Shown piece after piece: positions 17,146 to 26,000 of a stretch of DNA of 64,000 nucleotides. Location: contig MGVC01000010.1 in assembly GCA_001800285.1 (NCBI GenBank), forward strand, positions 1 through 64,000. The letters run 5' to 3'. The notes under the pieces were generated by a model. That model ran no database searches. It saw nothing but the letters and a program-made list of their open reading frames with translations, and had not been told where the DNA came from. The translations under genes were made by a program, and so were the position numbers. Every line of letters begins with the position of its first letter. Position 1 is the first letter of the stretch. This DNA is from Elusimicrobia bacterium RIFOXYA2_FULL_39_19. Its GTDB lineage: Bacteria; Elusimicrobiota; Endomicrobiia; CG1-02-37-114; XYA2-FULL-39-19.

Positions 17146-19755
17146 ATGAAAAGCAAACTTTTTGTAAACAGCAAAAAATCACAATTGGGATTCTCCCTTG
17201 TTGAAGTAATGGTCATAGTTGTTGTTATGAGCATTTTCTTCGTTACTCTTGGGGGTATTTTCTATTCAATATCAAAAGGATCATTTCTTTCCAAATCAAG
17301 AACTATTGCCACAAATCTTGGACAGGAAAAAATAGAATATTTAAAAAACTATAACTATTTCCGGCTTATGGTCACCCCTCAGGAAGATTATACTTTATAC
17401 GGCCACGATAACACCTATTATCCCCCGGAAACAATGGTTATAGGAGACATTACATTTACTAGAGAAACGTTAGTTAGAAAAGTACGCGAAACAGGCACGG
17501 GGTCTGACAGAAAAATTGAAGAAGTCCCGTCTGATTATAACGATATGGGCCTAAAAAAAGTCAGAGTAAACATTTCCTGGATTGAAAATGGTAACCTAAA
17601 AAGATATGAATTCTCAAATTTAAGAGAAAACCCAAACAGGCTTCCTTTAAGCGGTAAAATATACGGAACAGTAACATCAACAGGCACACCTTTTTCAATA
17701 AACGGAGTTACAGTCCAGGTTATTGAAAACATGAACTATGAAACTGTAACAAACGGCAGCGGTTATTATGAAATAGCAATCGCTACCGGCACCTGGCATA
17801 CAAAAGCCACTAAATACGGTTACTGGGAAAAGATATCTCCTGATTTAGTGGTAACAGATGGCGGCTCAGTAGAATACTCCCCTCAATTGCAGGGAAGACT
17901 ATTAGGAAGAGTTACCGGATATGTATGCATGAACACAAACTTAGTTATTGGCCAAGTGGTTGCCAGCACAGTATCCCCCGCAGGTTTTAATCAGGAATTT
18001 ATTGAACTCTTTAACCCAACAACCTTTCAAATTCAATTTGGTATCGGTATGAATGCCGGATTTTATAAACTTAAATATGCAGAAAGAACAGTCGGAATCC
18101 CGGGGCCTAATGATTTTGTACTCCATACAATAGTATTAAATCCATTTTTATACCTGGACCCTGTTGTTCCTTCCTATGGTTATCTTTTAATAGCAAACAC
18201 CTCGCCTGTAATAATAAACGGCGTTTCAAAAAATGCTGATTTGTTAATGTATGATGACACAGCCGGCGACCCAACTTACCCGGATCCTGCATGGGGGTTT
18301 ATTGAAGAAAACGAATCCGGAGGTTTATGCCTTACAGATGATTCTGATAATAATGTTGACCGTATTGGCTGGAAAGATAACGGCGGTTTGAACCAGGCTC
18401 CGTTAATAGCTACTGAAAGCACTCCATTTGATTTTACAGGAGTATTTTCTCCTAACTATTTAATAAGGCGTTCTCATTCAAAACCTCCTTTAGGCAGCTG
18501 GTTTGCAGGAGCACCGGCCACAGACACTGATAACAATGACTATGATTTTGGGTATCAAACAAAAATTACTGCTAGTTATTTTCAAAATTCATCCTCACCT
18601 GTATCTATTCCAATTTATGGGAAGCCGGCCGTTGGAGCCGTAGTTACCTGCAATGATGGCCTTTCTTCTTCTGTTATTGCCCAGGGAATAGGAACCCCTG
18701 CAAAAGGAGCCTATTACGAAATTATAACCGCAGCAACAGGAACCTGGGTTGTATCAATTTCAAGCGGTAATTATTACATAGAAATATCCAGTGTAACTGT
18801 TTTAGAAGGACAAGCAACATCCATTCCCAACGCTTCAACAGACCCCAGCTTTACAGCTACTACAATTCCAAATTACAGGACAGCGCTTCTTAATCAAATA
18901 ACTTATGAAGGAATAATAGCAGGCAGAGTAGTAAACAACTCAGGAACTGCTCTGCAAAACATTAAAATTGATGCAGGCGGTTATGTTGGATGGACAGATA
19001 ATAACGGCAGATTCATGGTAAGAGTCACAACCAACACTACTGTTACAATAAACCCTGAAAATTTCAATAAAAATTATACCAGCTATACAACCACATATAC
19101 AGTTAACGTTACAGTAGGCCAAATAACAAATATTGATGAAGTCACATTGCTTTCCGGAGGACAGATTACCGGGTGGGTTACTTCAAACGGAACCGATAAT
19201 TTACCTGATATCGCACTGCTTGCTACCTGCGGTTCTTTAAGCTACACAACAGTATCAGAAAGTAACGGACAATTTATTTTAACCGATTTACCCGTAGGAA
19301 CCTATAATGTAAGCCCCCAGATTGATTCCATGGAATCATCTTCCCCCACCGCTAAATCTGTCGCTGTCGGTCAGGGACAGGTAGTCTGGTCTTCAACATT
19401 TGTGATCACCGGTGCTTTTGGTAAATTTGCGGGGACAGTGTACAAAGATACTGAAATAATAAAGACAGGAGTTCTTGTAATTGCTACATTAGAAACAATC
19501 AGCTCAGACCCTCCTGATTTTGATTATGACAGAAGAAACGGCACAAACATTTATTATGCGGCAGTCAGCAAAGATGACGGGACCTATGAAATATCAGTCA
19601 GAGGAACTGCAACTGTTTATAATATTTACGGCTGGTATACAGAAATATCCGGAGACGGCACATCAACTGTCAAACGCTCAAAAACCGGAACAGCATCCGC
19701 GTCAGTAACAACTACTGTAAATTTCGGGCCGGGGAGCGGAAATGATTCCTGGTAA
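17146..19755 (+). CDS. Large type IV prepilin-like protein with lamin-tail and carboxypeptidase-regulatory-like domains
   Basis: The N-terminus is a prepilin leader and helix: a basic stretch, then cleavage before F in LGFSLVEVMVIVVVMSIFF, with the conserved glutamate at +5. Classical pilins have 150-200 residues; this one has 869. After the pilin head come CarboxypepD_reg-like beta-sandwiches (from ~190), a lamin-tail-like domain (about 280-480, 'EFIELFNPT...YGYLLIAN'), then three or four more small beta domains (VTSNGTDNLPDIALLA; YKDTEIIKTGVLVI). The start at 17146 gives a typical short leader and suits the promoter; 17119 is the longer alternative. It is probably a tip or minor pseudopilin with an adhesin-like extension. 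Confidence 0.8.
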   Translation: MKSKLFVNSKKSQLGFSLVEVMVIVVVMSIFFVTLGGIFYSISKGSFLSKSRTIATNLGQEKIEYLKNYNYFRLMVTPQEDYTLYGHDNTYYPPETMVIGDITFTRETLVRKVRETGTGSDRKIEEVPSDYNDMGLKKVRVNISWIENGNLKRYEFSNLRENPNRLPLSGKIYGTVTSTGTPFSINGVTVQVIENMNYETVTNGSGYYEIAIATGTWHTKATKYGYWEKISPDLVVTDGGSVEYSPQLQGRLLGRVTGYVCMNTNLVIGQVVASTVSPAGFNQEFIELFNPTTFQIQFGIGMNAGFYKLKYAERTVGIPGPNDFVLHTIVLNPFLYLDPVVPSYGYLLIANTSPVIINGVSKNADLLMYDDTAGDPTYPDPAWGFIEENESGGLCLTDDSDNNVDRIGWKDNGGLNQAPLIATESTPFDFTGVFSPNYLIRRSHSKPPLGSWFAGAPATDTDNNDYDFGYQTKITASYFQNSSSPVSIPIYGKPAVGAVVTCNDGLSSSVIAQGIGTPAKGAYYEIITAATGTWVVSISSGNYYIEISSVTVLEGQATSIPNASTDPSFTATTIPNYRTALLNQITYEGIIAGRVVNNSGTALQNIKIDAGGYVGWTDNNGRFMVRVTTNTTVTINPENFNKNYTSYTTTYTVNVTVGQITNIDEVTLLSGGQITGWVTSNGTDNLPDIALLATCGSLSYTTVSESNGQFILTDLPVGTYNVSPQIDSMESSSPTAKSVAVGQGQVVWSSTFVITGAFGKFAGTVYKDTEIIKTGVLVIATLETISSDPPDFDYDRRNGTNIYYAAVSKDDGTYEISVRGTATVYNIYGWYTEISGDGTSTVKRSKTGTASASVTTTVNFGPGSGNDSW

Positions 19756-20257
19756 AAAAAGCAGGATAATCGGTTTAACACTTATCGAGCTAATGGTTGT
19801 TACCATGATTATCGGCATTATTATGCTCGGTGTGCAGACTTTTTTTGGCAACGGTTTGCGTTTCTTTAAAATTCAGCAGTCAAAAATGGAAACACAAAGA
19901 GACGCCAGAAGATGCCTGAGCCTTCTAAACAGAAAACTAAGAGAATCAAAATCCACAACAATAATAGTATCAAGAATAGACAGTACCCAACCCCCATGTT
20001 CATCAATATATTTTCAAACTGTTAAAGATGAACAGTTCAGGTTTTTCCAAAGCGGTACAAAACTTTACATGGCCGACTTAAACAGAGGAGCCACCCAGCA
20101 AATAGCAGAAAACTTAAGGCATATCACTTACTGTTATCCCATGCTTTCAAATGATAAAATAATTTCTATTTCCATATGCTTTGAAAAATATTCTAAATCT
20201 CCTGACGTAAAATCCCTGCAGCTTTCAGTTGAAAAAGTTAGAATAATGAACGACTGA
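19742..20257 (+). CDS. PilW/GspJ-like minor (pseudo)pilin
   Basis: The 171-residue protein has a prepilin leader (basic MIPGKKSR, then GLTLIELMVVTMIIGIIM). It should be cleaved after the glycine by prepilin peptidase and inserted in the inner membrane. The rest is a short pilin head with the QRDARRC helix typical of PilW/GspJ-type proteins. It overlaps the previous pilin gene by 14 nt, and GGGGAG lies just upstream. It belongs to the three-gene minor pilin operon. Confidence 0.8.
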   Translation: MIPGKKSRIIGLTLIELMVVTMIIGIIMLGVQTFFGNGLRFFKIQQSKMETQRDARRCLSLLNRKLRESKSTTIIVSRIDSTQPPCSSIYFQTVKDEQFRFFQSGTKLYMADLNRGATQQIAENLRHITYCYPMLSNDKIISISICFEKYSKSPDVKSLQLSVEKVRIMND

Positions 20258-20284
20258 GAAACAGTAGTTAATAGAGGCATCAAA

Positions 20285-21778
20285 ATGCTAAATAAGCTCG
20301 TGGATTCGTTAAAAACTAAGTTCAATTACTTAAATCCCAAAACTCATTATCGGTATCTAATACCCAATACCCTTATGCCTAAACCCCGCAATTCTGAGTC
20401 CGGGCAGGTTATTGTTATAGTCATTGTCATCATTATGGTTTTCCTAATTCTCATCCCGCTAAACATTGATTTACTTCAACAAGAAAGCACTTTAACAATT
20501 AAAGATAAAAACTCTACTTCTGCTTTTCAACTGGCAGAAGCCGGCCTTGACAGAGGTTATTGGAAACTTAAAGAAAACAACAATTACTGGTCAATGATTG
20601 GAAACGGATACAGGCTTGCTGGGTATACTTTTGACCTGGCATACTCTGACATTCCCTCAACAGGCCCTGCCTCAGCAGGTTATTATTGCGTAGAAATCAC
20701 CACACATCCCACAAACAACAGGAAAAGAATAATACGGTCCATAGGTATTGATAAAGACAGAAAAGAAACCCGCGCACTTCAAGCAATTTATGAAGTGCAA
20801 GGTATTGATTCTGCAATTTTTTCTGATGCTGGAATAGATGTTGGAGGCAATGTAGAAGTACACTGGGGCCCTGTAAGGTCATACCAAACTATTGATGCAG
20901 GAAGCAGAAAATATCCCAGAATGTATTCTAAGCAACTTGTCGTTGATTGGGACGCTTCCTACGGGCCTCCTACCGCAGGAGGAGATGCTGTCGGAGTACC
21001 ACCGGCACAATGGTTCTGGTGGACGGAATATGATGTACCCTCAAGAGCTCAAATAAATTTCAATGCCTACCGTTCAAGCTCAATTGCTTTAGGCAGATAT
21101 TCTTATGGTGATAATAATCATACAAACGGCGGAACTATTGAATTTCCAAATATAGCTGAAACAAATGGCTGGACCTACTTTTATGAAAGCACCGGAACCA
21201 ATCCAACAGGAGAAAATGTTGCTGATGGAACACAGATGTGCCGGGGAAAAGCTATAAAAATGCCCCATGGACATAACGGCAACGTAAGAGTTGCCGGCGG
21301 CAGTACTTATATAATTGGTAATGTAATTGTAATGGGTGATATGCAAACCTCCGGCACAGCAGGCGGAGGAAATTATGTTTATACTCTTTCAGAAAGTATT
21401 AAAGAAGAAATACCTAAGGAATATGTGGCTATAAATACAAGTGCCGCCAATGAATTCCCCGCTGATGCAGGAACAACCATAAACAACACATTTGAATGGG
21501 ACAGCTCAGGGCCTTCCCCGTACCCGGTTGATGGGAATCAATACGGAATGAAAAGAGGAGTGACTTTTCGTGGTTTTGTATACGTTAACGGCAATCTTGA
21601 CAGCCAGGGCAACATTGTTATACACGGGTCAATATTAGTAAAAGGAACTGTTTCCGGGATGGGAACGGTTAAAGTTTTTTATAATGATTCATTAGATGTT
21701 GAGACTCTTACCACCAGTTTTTCACGCAAAGAATGGAAAGAATATGTAGCTGTATTTCCTACCGGATTACTTCCTTAA
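20285..21778 (+). CDS. PilX-like pilus-assembly protein with DUF7305/bactofilin-like beta domain
   Basis: The 497-residue protein begins with an unusual ~38-residue polar N-terminus, then a single membrane helix (QVIVIVIVIIMVFLILIPL). The PilX-type motif FQLAEAGLDRGYWKL follows. The large C-terminal part is a glycine-rich parallel-beta region (GGNVEVHWGP, IIGNVIVMGDMQTSG, FVYVNGNLDSQGNIVIHGSI) like the DUF7305/bactofilin-like domains attached to PilX proteins. Part of the N-terminal extension is encoded by a repetitive stretch (20351-20374). AGAGG precedes the ATG. The operon ends right after it with a strong terminator. Confidence 0.78.
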   Translation: MLNKLVDSLKTKFNYLNPKTHYRYLIPNTLMPKPRNSESGQVIVIVIVIIMVFLILIPLNIDLLQQESTLTIKDKNSTSAFQLAEAGLDRGYWKLKENNNYWSMIGNGYRLAGYTFDLAYSDIPSTGPASAGYYCVEITTHPTNNRKRIIRSIGIDKDRKETRALQAIYEVQGIDSAIFSDAGIDVGGNVEVHWGPVRSYQTIDAGSRKYPRMYSKQLVVDWDASYGPPTAGGDAVGVPPAQWFWWTEYDVPSRAQINFNAYRSSSIALGRYSYGDNNHTNGGTIEFPNIAETNGWTYFYESTGTNPTGENVADGTQMCRGKAIKMPHGHNGNVRVAGGSTYIIGNVIVMGDMQTSGTAGGGNYVYTLSESIKEEIPKEYVAINTSAANEFPADAGTTINNTFEWDSSGPSPYPVDGNQYGMKRGVTFRGFVYVNGNLDSQGNIVIHGSILVKGTVSGMGTVKVFYNDSLDVETLTTSFSRKEWKEYVAVFPTGLLP

Positions 21779-21806
21779 TGTTTCAAAAATATTAACAATA
21801 TTTATC

Positions 21807-21842
21807 AAGGCGGTTTCTTTGACAATACCGCCTTTTTTTTAT
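21807..21842 (+). terminator. Rho-independent terminator after the pilin operon
   Basis: AAGGCGGT (21807-21814) pairs perfectly with ACCGCCTT (21827-21834) across a 12-nt loop, and a run of T follows (21833-21840). This is the clearest intrinsic terminator in the window. The loop and T-run also hold the promoter of the next gene. Confidence 0.85.
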
Positions 21843-21847
21843 AGAAT
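21819..21847 (+). promoter_or_regulatory. Promoter for tmk embedded in the terminator, predicted leaderless
   Basis: A perfect TTGACA (21819-21824) lies in the terminator loop. After 17 nt comes TAGAAT (21842-21847), one base off consensus. Transcription would begin at about 21853-21855, directly before the ATG at 21856, and no Shine-Dalgarno is present, so the mRNA should be leaderless. Confidence 0.62.
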
Positions 21848-21855
21848 TATTATCG

Positions 21856-22482
21856 ATGAAACATGGTCTATTTATCACTTTTGAGGGGCCGGACGGCTCC
21901 GGCAAATCCACTCACGCAGAAAAGCTTAAACAATGGTTCAAAAACAAAGGCTTTTCTGTAATTCTTACCAGAGAACCCGGCGGAACCAGGCTGGCTGAAT
22001 CTATAAGAAAGCTTCTTTTAAATTCAGAAAATTCGGTTTCCCCCATTACAGAACTTCTGCTTTATGCCGCCAGCCGCGCCCAGCATACCCAGGAACTTAT
22101 TTTACCGTCGTTAAAACAGGGCAAAATCATTATTAGCGACAGATATTATGATTCCACCGTTGCCTATCAGCATTATGGCAGAGGGCTGGACCTTAAAACA
22201 ATCAAAGAATTAAATACAATTGCTTCCGGCGGACTGACGCCAGACCTTACAATCCTGATAGATCTGGAAACAAAAAAAAGCCTGGGAAGACTGAAAAATA
22301 CAAGAAAAAAAGACCGCATAGAAAATGAAAACACAGCTTTTCACAGAAAAATTCGAAACGGTTATCTGGCTTTGGCAAAAAACGAGCCAAGACGCATAAA
22401 AATAGTCAAAAGTAACAATGAAATGTCAGCCACTTTTGAAAGTATTCTATCTGTTGTAAAGGATTTCATAAAAAAACAATGA
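21856..22482 (+). CDS. tmk: Thymidylate kinase
   Basis: The 208-residue enzyme phosphorylates dTMP to dTDP for DNA synthesis. The P-loop is G11-PDGSGKS-18, the dTMP-binding DR motif is in SDRYYDSTVAYQ, and the LID region carries RLKNTRKKDRIE. Length and motifs are normal. The next gene starts inside its stop codon (ATGA), the common tmk-holB pairing. Confidence 0.95.
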   Translation: MKHGLFITFEGPDGSGKSTHAEKLKQWFKNKGFSVILTREPGGTRLAESIRKLLLNSENSVSPITELLLYAASRAQHTQELILPSLKQGKIIISDRYYDSTVAYQHYGRGLDLKTIKELNTIASGGLTPDLTILIDLETKKSLGRLKNTRKKDRIENENTAFHRKIRNGYLALAKNEPRRIKIVKSNNEMSATFESILSVVKDFIKKQ

Positions 22483-23438
22483 GCTTTTCAAATATAATCG
22501 GCCAGGACAAGGCCGTAGCTTTGCTTTTAAAGCAGTTATCCGGCAACCGGACCCCTCACGCTTATCTTTTTTCCGGGCCTTCCGGTGTAGGCAGAAAAAA
22601 AGCTGCATTAGAGCTTGCCCGCACGCTTAACTGCACAAATTTGAAAGAAAATTTTCTCAGTTGCAACGAATGTGCTTCCTGCCTGAAAATTGAAAAAGAA
22701 ATCCACCCGGATATTCATATAATTGACTTCAATTATCAGGCGATGCTATTAGACGAGGCACCGGAGAAACAAGCCCAGCTAAGAATTGACACCATCCGTG
22801 AACTCCAGAAAACTATAAACATGAAAACCAACGAAAGCACCTGGAAAGTATTTATTATTGACCCTGCCGAAAAACTTACAGCGGATTCTGCTAACTGCCT
22901 TCTAAAAACTCTTGAAGAACCGCCAAAAAACTCACTGCTCGTACTAATTTCTACTGCAAAAGAGCTTTTACCCCAAACCATAGTTTCCAGATGCCAGCAC
23001 ATTAGATTTAACAGGCTCCGCTATGAAAACGTGCTGGAAATTATAAAACGCCGGGAATTTGAAAACTTAAATAACATGGAAGACATTATTACACTTTCAG
23101 ACGGCTCAGCCGGCAAGGCTATCAACCTTATTAATGATACTGATAAGCTATCTGTTACACTGGCACTGTGGAACGGGCTGAAAAACAAAACCATTCAAAC
23201 GGAACAACTGTTTGAATTAAGCGAAACTGTATCAAAAGACAGACAGCTTTTAAACGAAATTATAAACGATTTGCTTATTTTATCCAGAACCAGCCTTTTA
23301 GAATCCGGAAACACCGAACTGATTGGCTTTATGCTGCAGTGCAAAAAAGCTATCAAGTATAATGTAAATACAAATCTATTAGCAGATATTCTTTTTTTGA
23401 AGCTTCAAGATTTTTCAAAAAATAATACTTTGCAATAA
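22479..23438 (+). CDS. holB: DNA polymerase III delta' subunit
   Basis: The 319-residue clamp-loader AAA+ protein opens with the typical IIGQDKAVALL...HAYLFSGPSGVGRKKAA P-loop. A zinc module of four cysteines (CTNLKENFLSCNECASC) follows, then LLKTLEEPP with the sensor 1 region and SRCQHIRF. It loads the sliding clamp as part of the gamma complex. It overlaps tmk by 4 nt and precedes the ricT-like gene, a gene order found in many bacteria (tmk-holB-ricT). Confidence 0.93.
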   Translation: MSFSNIIGQDKAVALLLKQLSGNRTPHAYLFSGPSGVGRKKAALELARTLNCTNLKENFLSCNECASCLKIEKEIHPDIHIIDFNYQAMLLDEAPEKQAQLRIDTIRELQKTINMKTNESTWKVFIIDPAEKLTADSANCLLKTLEEPPKNSLLVLISTAKELLPQTIVSRCQHIRFNRLRYENVLEIIKRREFENLNNMEDIITLSDGSAGKAINLINDTDKLSVTLALWNGLKNKTIQTEQLFELSETVSKDRQLLNEIINDLLILSRTSLLESGNTELIGFMLQCKKAIKYNVNTNLLADILFLKLQDFSKNNTLQ

Positions 23439-23456
23439 AACAATTCAGGGGTACTT

Positions 23457-24455
23457 ATGTCAATTGTTGTTGACTTAATAGTAAGAAGAAAAGAAGACAG
23501 TGTATTGGGAGATGTTGGCAAACTAAACCTGTCTGTTGGCGAGAAGGTAATAGTTGATATAGACCAATCCCAGGAAATAGGAACTGTTTCCAGCAAAGAA
23601 CGGTTCATTGAAAAACACAAGCAGGATGTTTACAGGATTTCCAGAAAATTAACCAAAGAAGACTGTCCCAGAATGCGCGATAATAAACAAAAATGCATTG
23701 AAGCCGGGAAAATAATTATTCAGAAAATTGAAGATTACGAACTGGACATGAAACTTACCTGTGTTGAGTTTTCCTTTGACCGTTCCAGGTTGTTTGTTTA
23801 CTATACAGCAGACAGCCGCATAGATTTCCGCCAACTCATCAAGGACCTGGGCCATCTTTTAAAAACCCGCATCCAAATGGTTCAGATAGGCGTAAGGGAT
23901 GAAGCTAAAATGCTTGGCGGTTTCGGCCCCTGCGGATGCCAGCTGTGCTGTAAAACATTTCTTAAAACATTCAACTCTGTCACTGTTGAAATGGCAAAAA
24001 TCCAGGACCCGTCTCTTAATATCGCTAAAATGACGGGTGTCTGCGGCAGGCTTATGTGCTGTCTCGGTTATGAAGATGCTTTTTATTCGGAACAGGCCAA
24101 AAAACTTCCCAAGCAAGGCAGCAGAATCAGCGTTGCTGACGGCCAGGGCATAGTTACACATGTGAATTATATTAAAGACGAAGTGACCGTAGAACTGCCT
24201 GATAAGCAGTATAAAAAATACAAATCAACCCAAATTAACTCAGTAATAAGCACGCCAAGCGAAGAAAGACAGAATAACGCCCAAAACCAGCAGAAGAATA
24301 ACAGCAATCAGCCTAATAATAATCAAAAACCAAGCAATCCAAATGGCGGTCAAAGAAACAATAATCAAAATAACAATCAAAAAAATAATAACCAAAACAA
24401 TAATCAGCGAAACAATAACCATCAGAACAGAAAATTTTTTAACAAGCCTAAATAA
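23457..24455 (+). CDS. ricT: PSP1-domain protein RicT (YaaT) with Asn/Gln-rich tail
   Basis: The PSP1/RicT family core spans residues ~1-265, with the cysteine-rich signature GPCGCQLCCKTF and VCGRLMCCLGYE that binds Fe-S clusters in Bacillus RicAFT. RicT binds RNase Y and affects RNA maturation. The last ~65 residues are low complexity, mostly N and Q with a few K and R (encoded by 24261-24440), ending in a basic HQNRKFFNKPK. That tail is not part of the core and could drive RNA or condensate association. AGGGG precedes the ATG. Confidence 0.88.
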   Translation: MSIVVDLIVRRKEDSVLGDVGKLNLSVGEKVIVDIDQSQEIGTVSSKERFIEKHKQDVYRISRKLTKEDCPRMRDNKQKCIEAGKIIIQKIEDYELDMKLTCVEFSFDRSRLFVYYTADSRIDFRQLIKDLGHLLKTRIQMVQIGVRDEAKMLGGFGPCGCQLCCKTFLKTFNSVTVEMAKIQDPSLNIAKMTGVCGRLMCCLGYEDAFYSEQAKKLPKQGSRISVADGQGIVTHVNYIKDEVTVELPDKQYKKYKSTQINSVISTPSEERQNNAQNQQKNNSNQPNNNQKPSNPNGGQRNNNQNNNQKNNNQNNNQRNNNHQNRKFFNKPK

Positions 24456-24473
24456 AAATCAGGATTACAGCAA

Positions 24474-26000
24474 ATGAAAGACAGTTATTATATAACTACT
24501 CCTATATATTATGCCAATGACGTATTGCATATTGGCCATACCTATACAACCGTAGCAGCTGACATAATCACCCGGTGGAAAAAAAATTCGGTAAACAACG
24601 TTTTTTTCCTCACGGGTTCCGATGAACACGGCAGTAAAATCTGTGAGGCGGCCAAAGAAAAAAACAAAGAACCTCTTGCATACTGCAATGAAATAGTAGA
24701 TTCTTTTAAAAATACCTGGCAACAGCTCAACATTGAATATACTTCTTTCATCAGGACCACGGATACAGTTCATATACTAACCGTAGAAAAATTCATCCAG
24801 GCCCTTTATGACAACGGGGACATTTATAAATCCAATTACGAAGGCCTTTACTGTGTACCCTGCGAAAAATTTCTTTCCCCTACAGAATTAGTAAATGATT
24901 TATGTCCTGACCATAATACAAAACCCGTAAAACAATGCGAAGAAAACTATTTTTTCCGTTTAAGCAAATACCGGGACCAACTGATAGAACTGATTACCAA
25001 TAAAAATCACCTCCAACATTTTGATATACTGCCCGAACAAAGAAGAAACGAGGTATTGGGCAAGCTGAAACTGGGACTGGATGATATAAGCATCTCCAGA
25101 ACTAATCTCCCCTGGGCTATCCCGCTTCCTTTTGATAAATCACAGACAATCTATGTATGGATAGATGCTCTATTAAACTATATTTCTGCCATTGGCTATG
25201 CAGATGACAGCGAGAAAACACAATTCAAAAAGTTCTGGCCTGCGGATGTGCACCTGCTGGCAAAAGATATACTTTGGTTTCATTCGGTTATCTGGCCTGC
25301 CATGCTTCTGGCGCTGAAACTGCCGCTTCCGGCAAAGGTGTTTTCTCACGGTTTCTTCACAGTAGAAGGCCAGAAAATGTCAAAAACCATTGGCAATGTA
25401 CTGCACGCGGAAGACTTAGTAAAGATTTACGGTGTTGATGCTACGCGCTTTCTTCTTTTAACTGCCTTTCCTTTCGGCAGTGACGGAGATATCAGCCTGG
25501 CATTATTTAAAGAAAAATATAACGCGCATCTGGCAAATAATATTGGAAACTTTGTTTCCCGCGTTACTAATATGGCGCAAAAGTACTTTAACGGAAAAGT
25601 TACAATACCCGAAAACTGGCCGGATCCGGAAATAACCGAAATTCTTAAAATACTGGAACCGGCAGATACACACATAAGCAATGTCAGGGTAGATTCTTTT
25701 ATTGAAATCATGATTTCACTTTCATCTTGGGGTAACCTTTACATAGACAAAAACGCACCCTGGCAATTGGCAAAAACAGATATGAAAGCACTTGAAAAAG
25801 TGCTCTATAACGCTCTCATAATAATAAAATATATTGCTGTTTTAAGCAGTGCCGTTATGCCTGAATCAGCAGTAAAAATATGGAAAACAATTGATGAGAA
25901 ACAGGATATTCAGGAATGTGCCCGAAACCTGGCAAAGCTTTCCCCTTTAACAGGAAGCAATGTAAATAAACCTGAAATATTATTTCCTAAAATATTATGA
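24474..26000 (+). CDS. metG: Methionyl-tRNA synthetase
   Basis: The 508-residue class I synthetase has the HIGH motif H19-IGH-22, the KMSKS-type motif K301-MSKT-305 and a zinc-knuckle insertion (CVPCEKF...CPDHNTKPVKQC). An anticodon-binding helical domain follows. It charges tRNA-Met. It lacks the C-terminal EMAP/OB-fold dimerisation domain that longer MetG proteins have. AGGA lies before the ATG. The following radical-SAM gene starts within its stop codon. Confidence 0.95.
   Translation: MKDSYYITTPIYYANDVLHIGHTYTTVAADIITRWKKNSVNNVFFLTGSDEHGSKICEAAKEKNKEPLAYCNEIVDSFKNTWQQLNIEYTSFIRTTDTVHILTVEKFIQALYDNGDIYKSNYEGLYCVPCEKFLSPTELVNDLCPDHNTKPVKQCEENYFFRLSKYRDQLIELITNKNHLQHFDILPEQRRNEVLGKLKLGLDDISISRTNLPWAIPLPFDKSQTIYVWIDALLNYISAIGYADDSEKTQFKKFWPADVHLLAKDILWFHSVIWPAMLLALKLPLPAKVFSHGFFTVEGQKMSKTIGNVLHAEDLVKIYGVDATRFLLLTAFPFGSDGDISLALFKEKYNAHLANNIGNFVSRVTNMAQKYFNGKVTIPENWPDPEITEILKILEPADTHISNVRVDSFIEIMISLSSWGNLYIDKNAPWQLAKTDMKALEKVLYNALIIIKYIAVLSSAVMPESAVKIWKTIDEKQDIQECARNLAKLSPLTGSNVNKPEILFPKIL

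Noticed and set aside
24261-24440. A possible tandem DNA repeat or CRISPR-like array
   Set aside because: The AATAA/AACAATAATCA words are irregular, have no spacers, and encode the in-frame N/Q tail of RicT.
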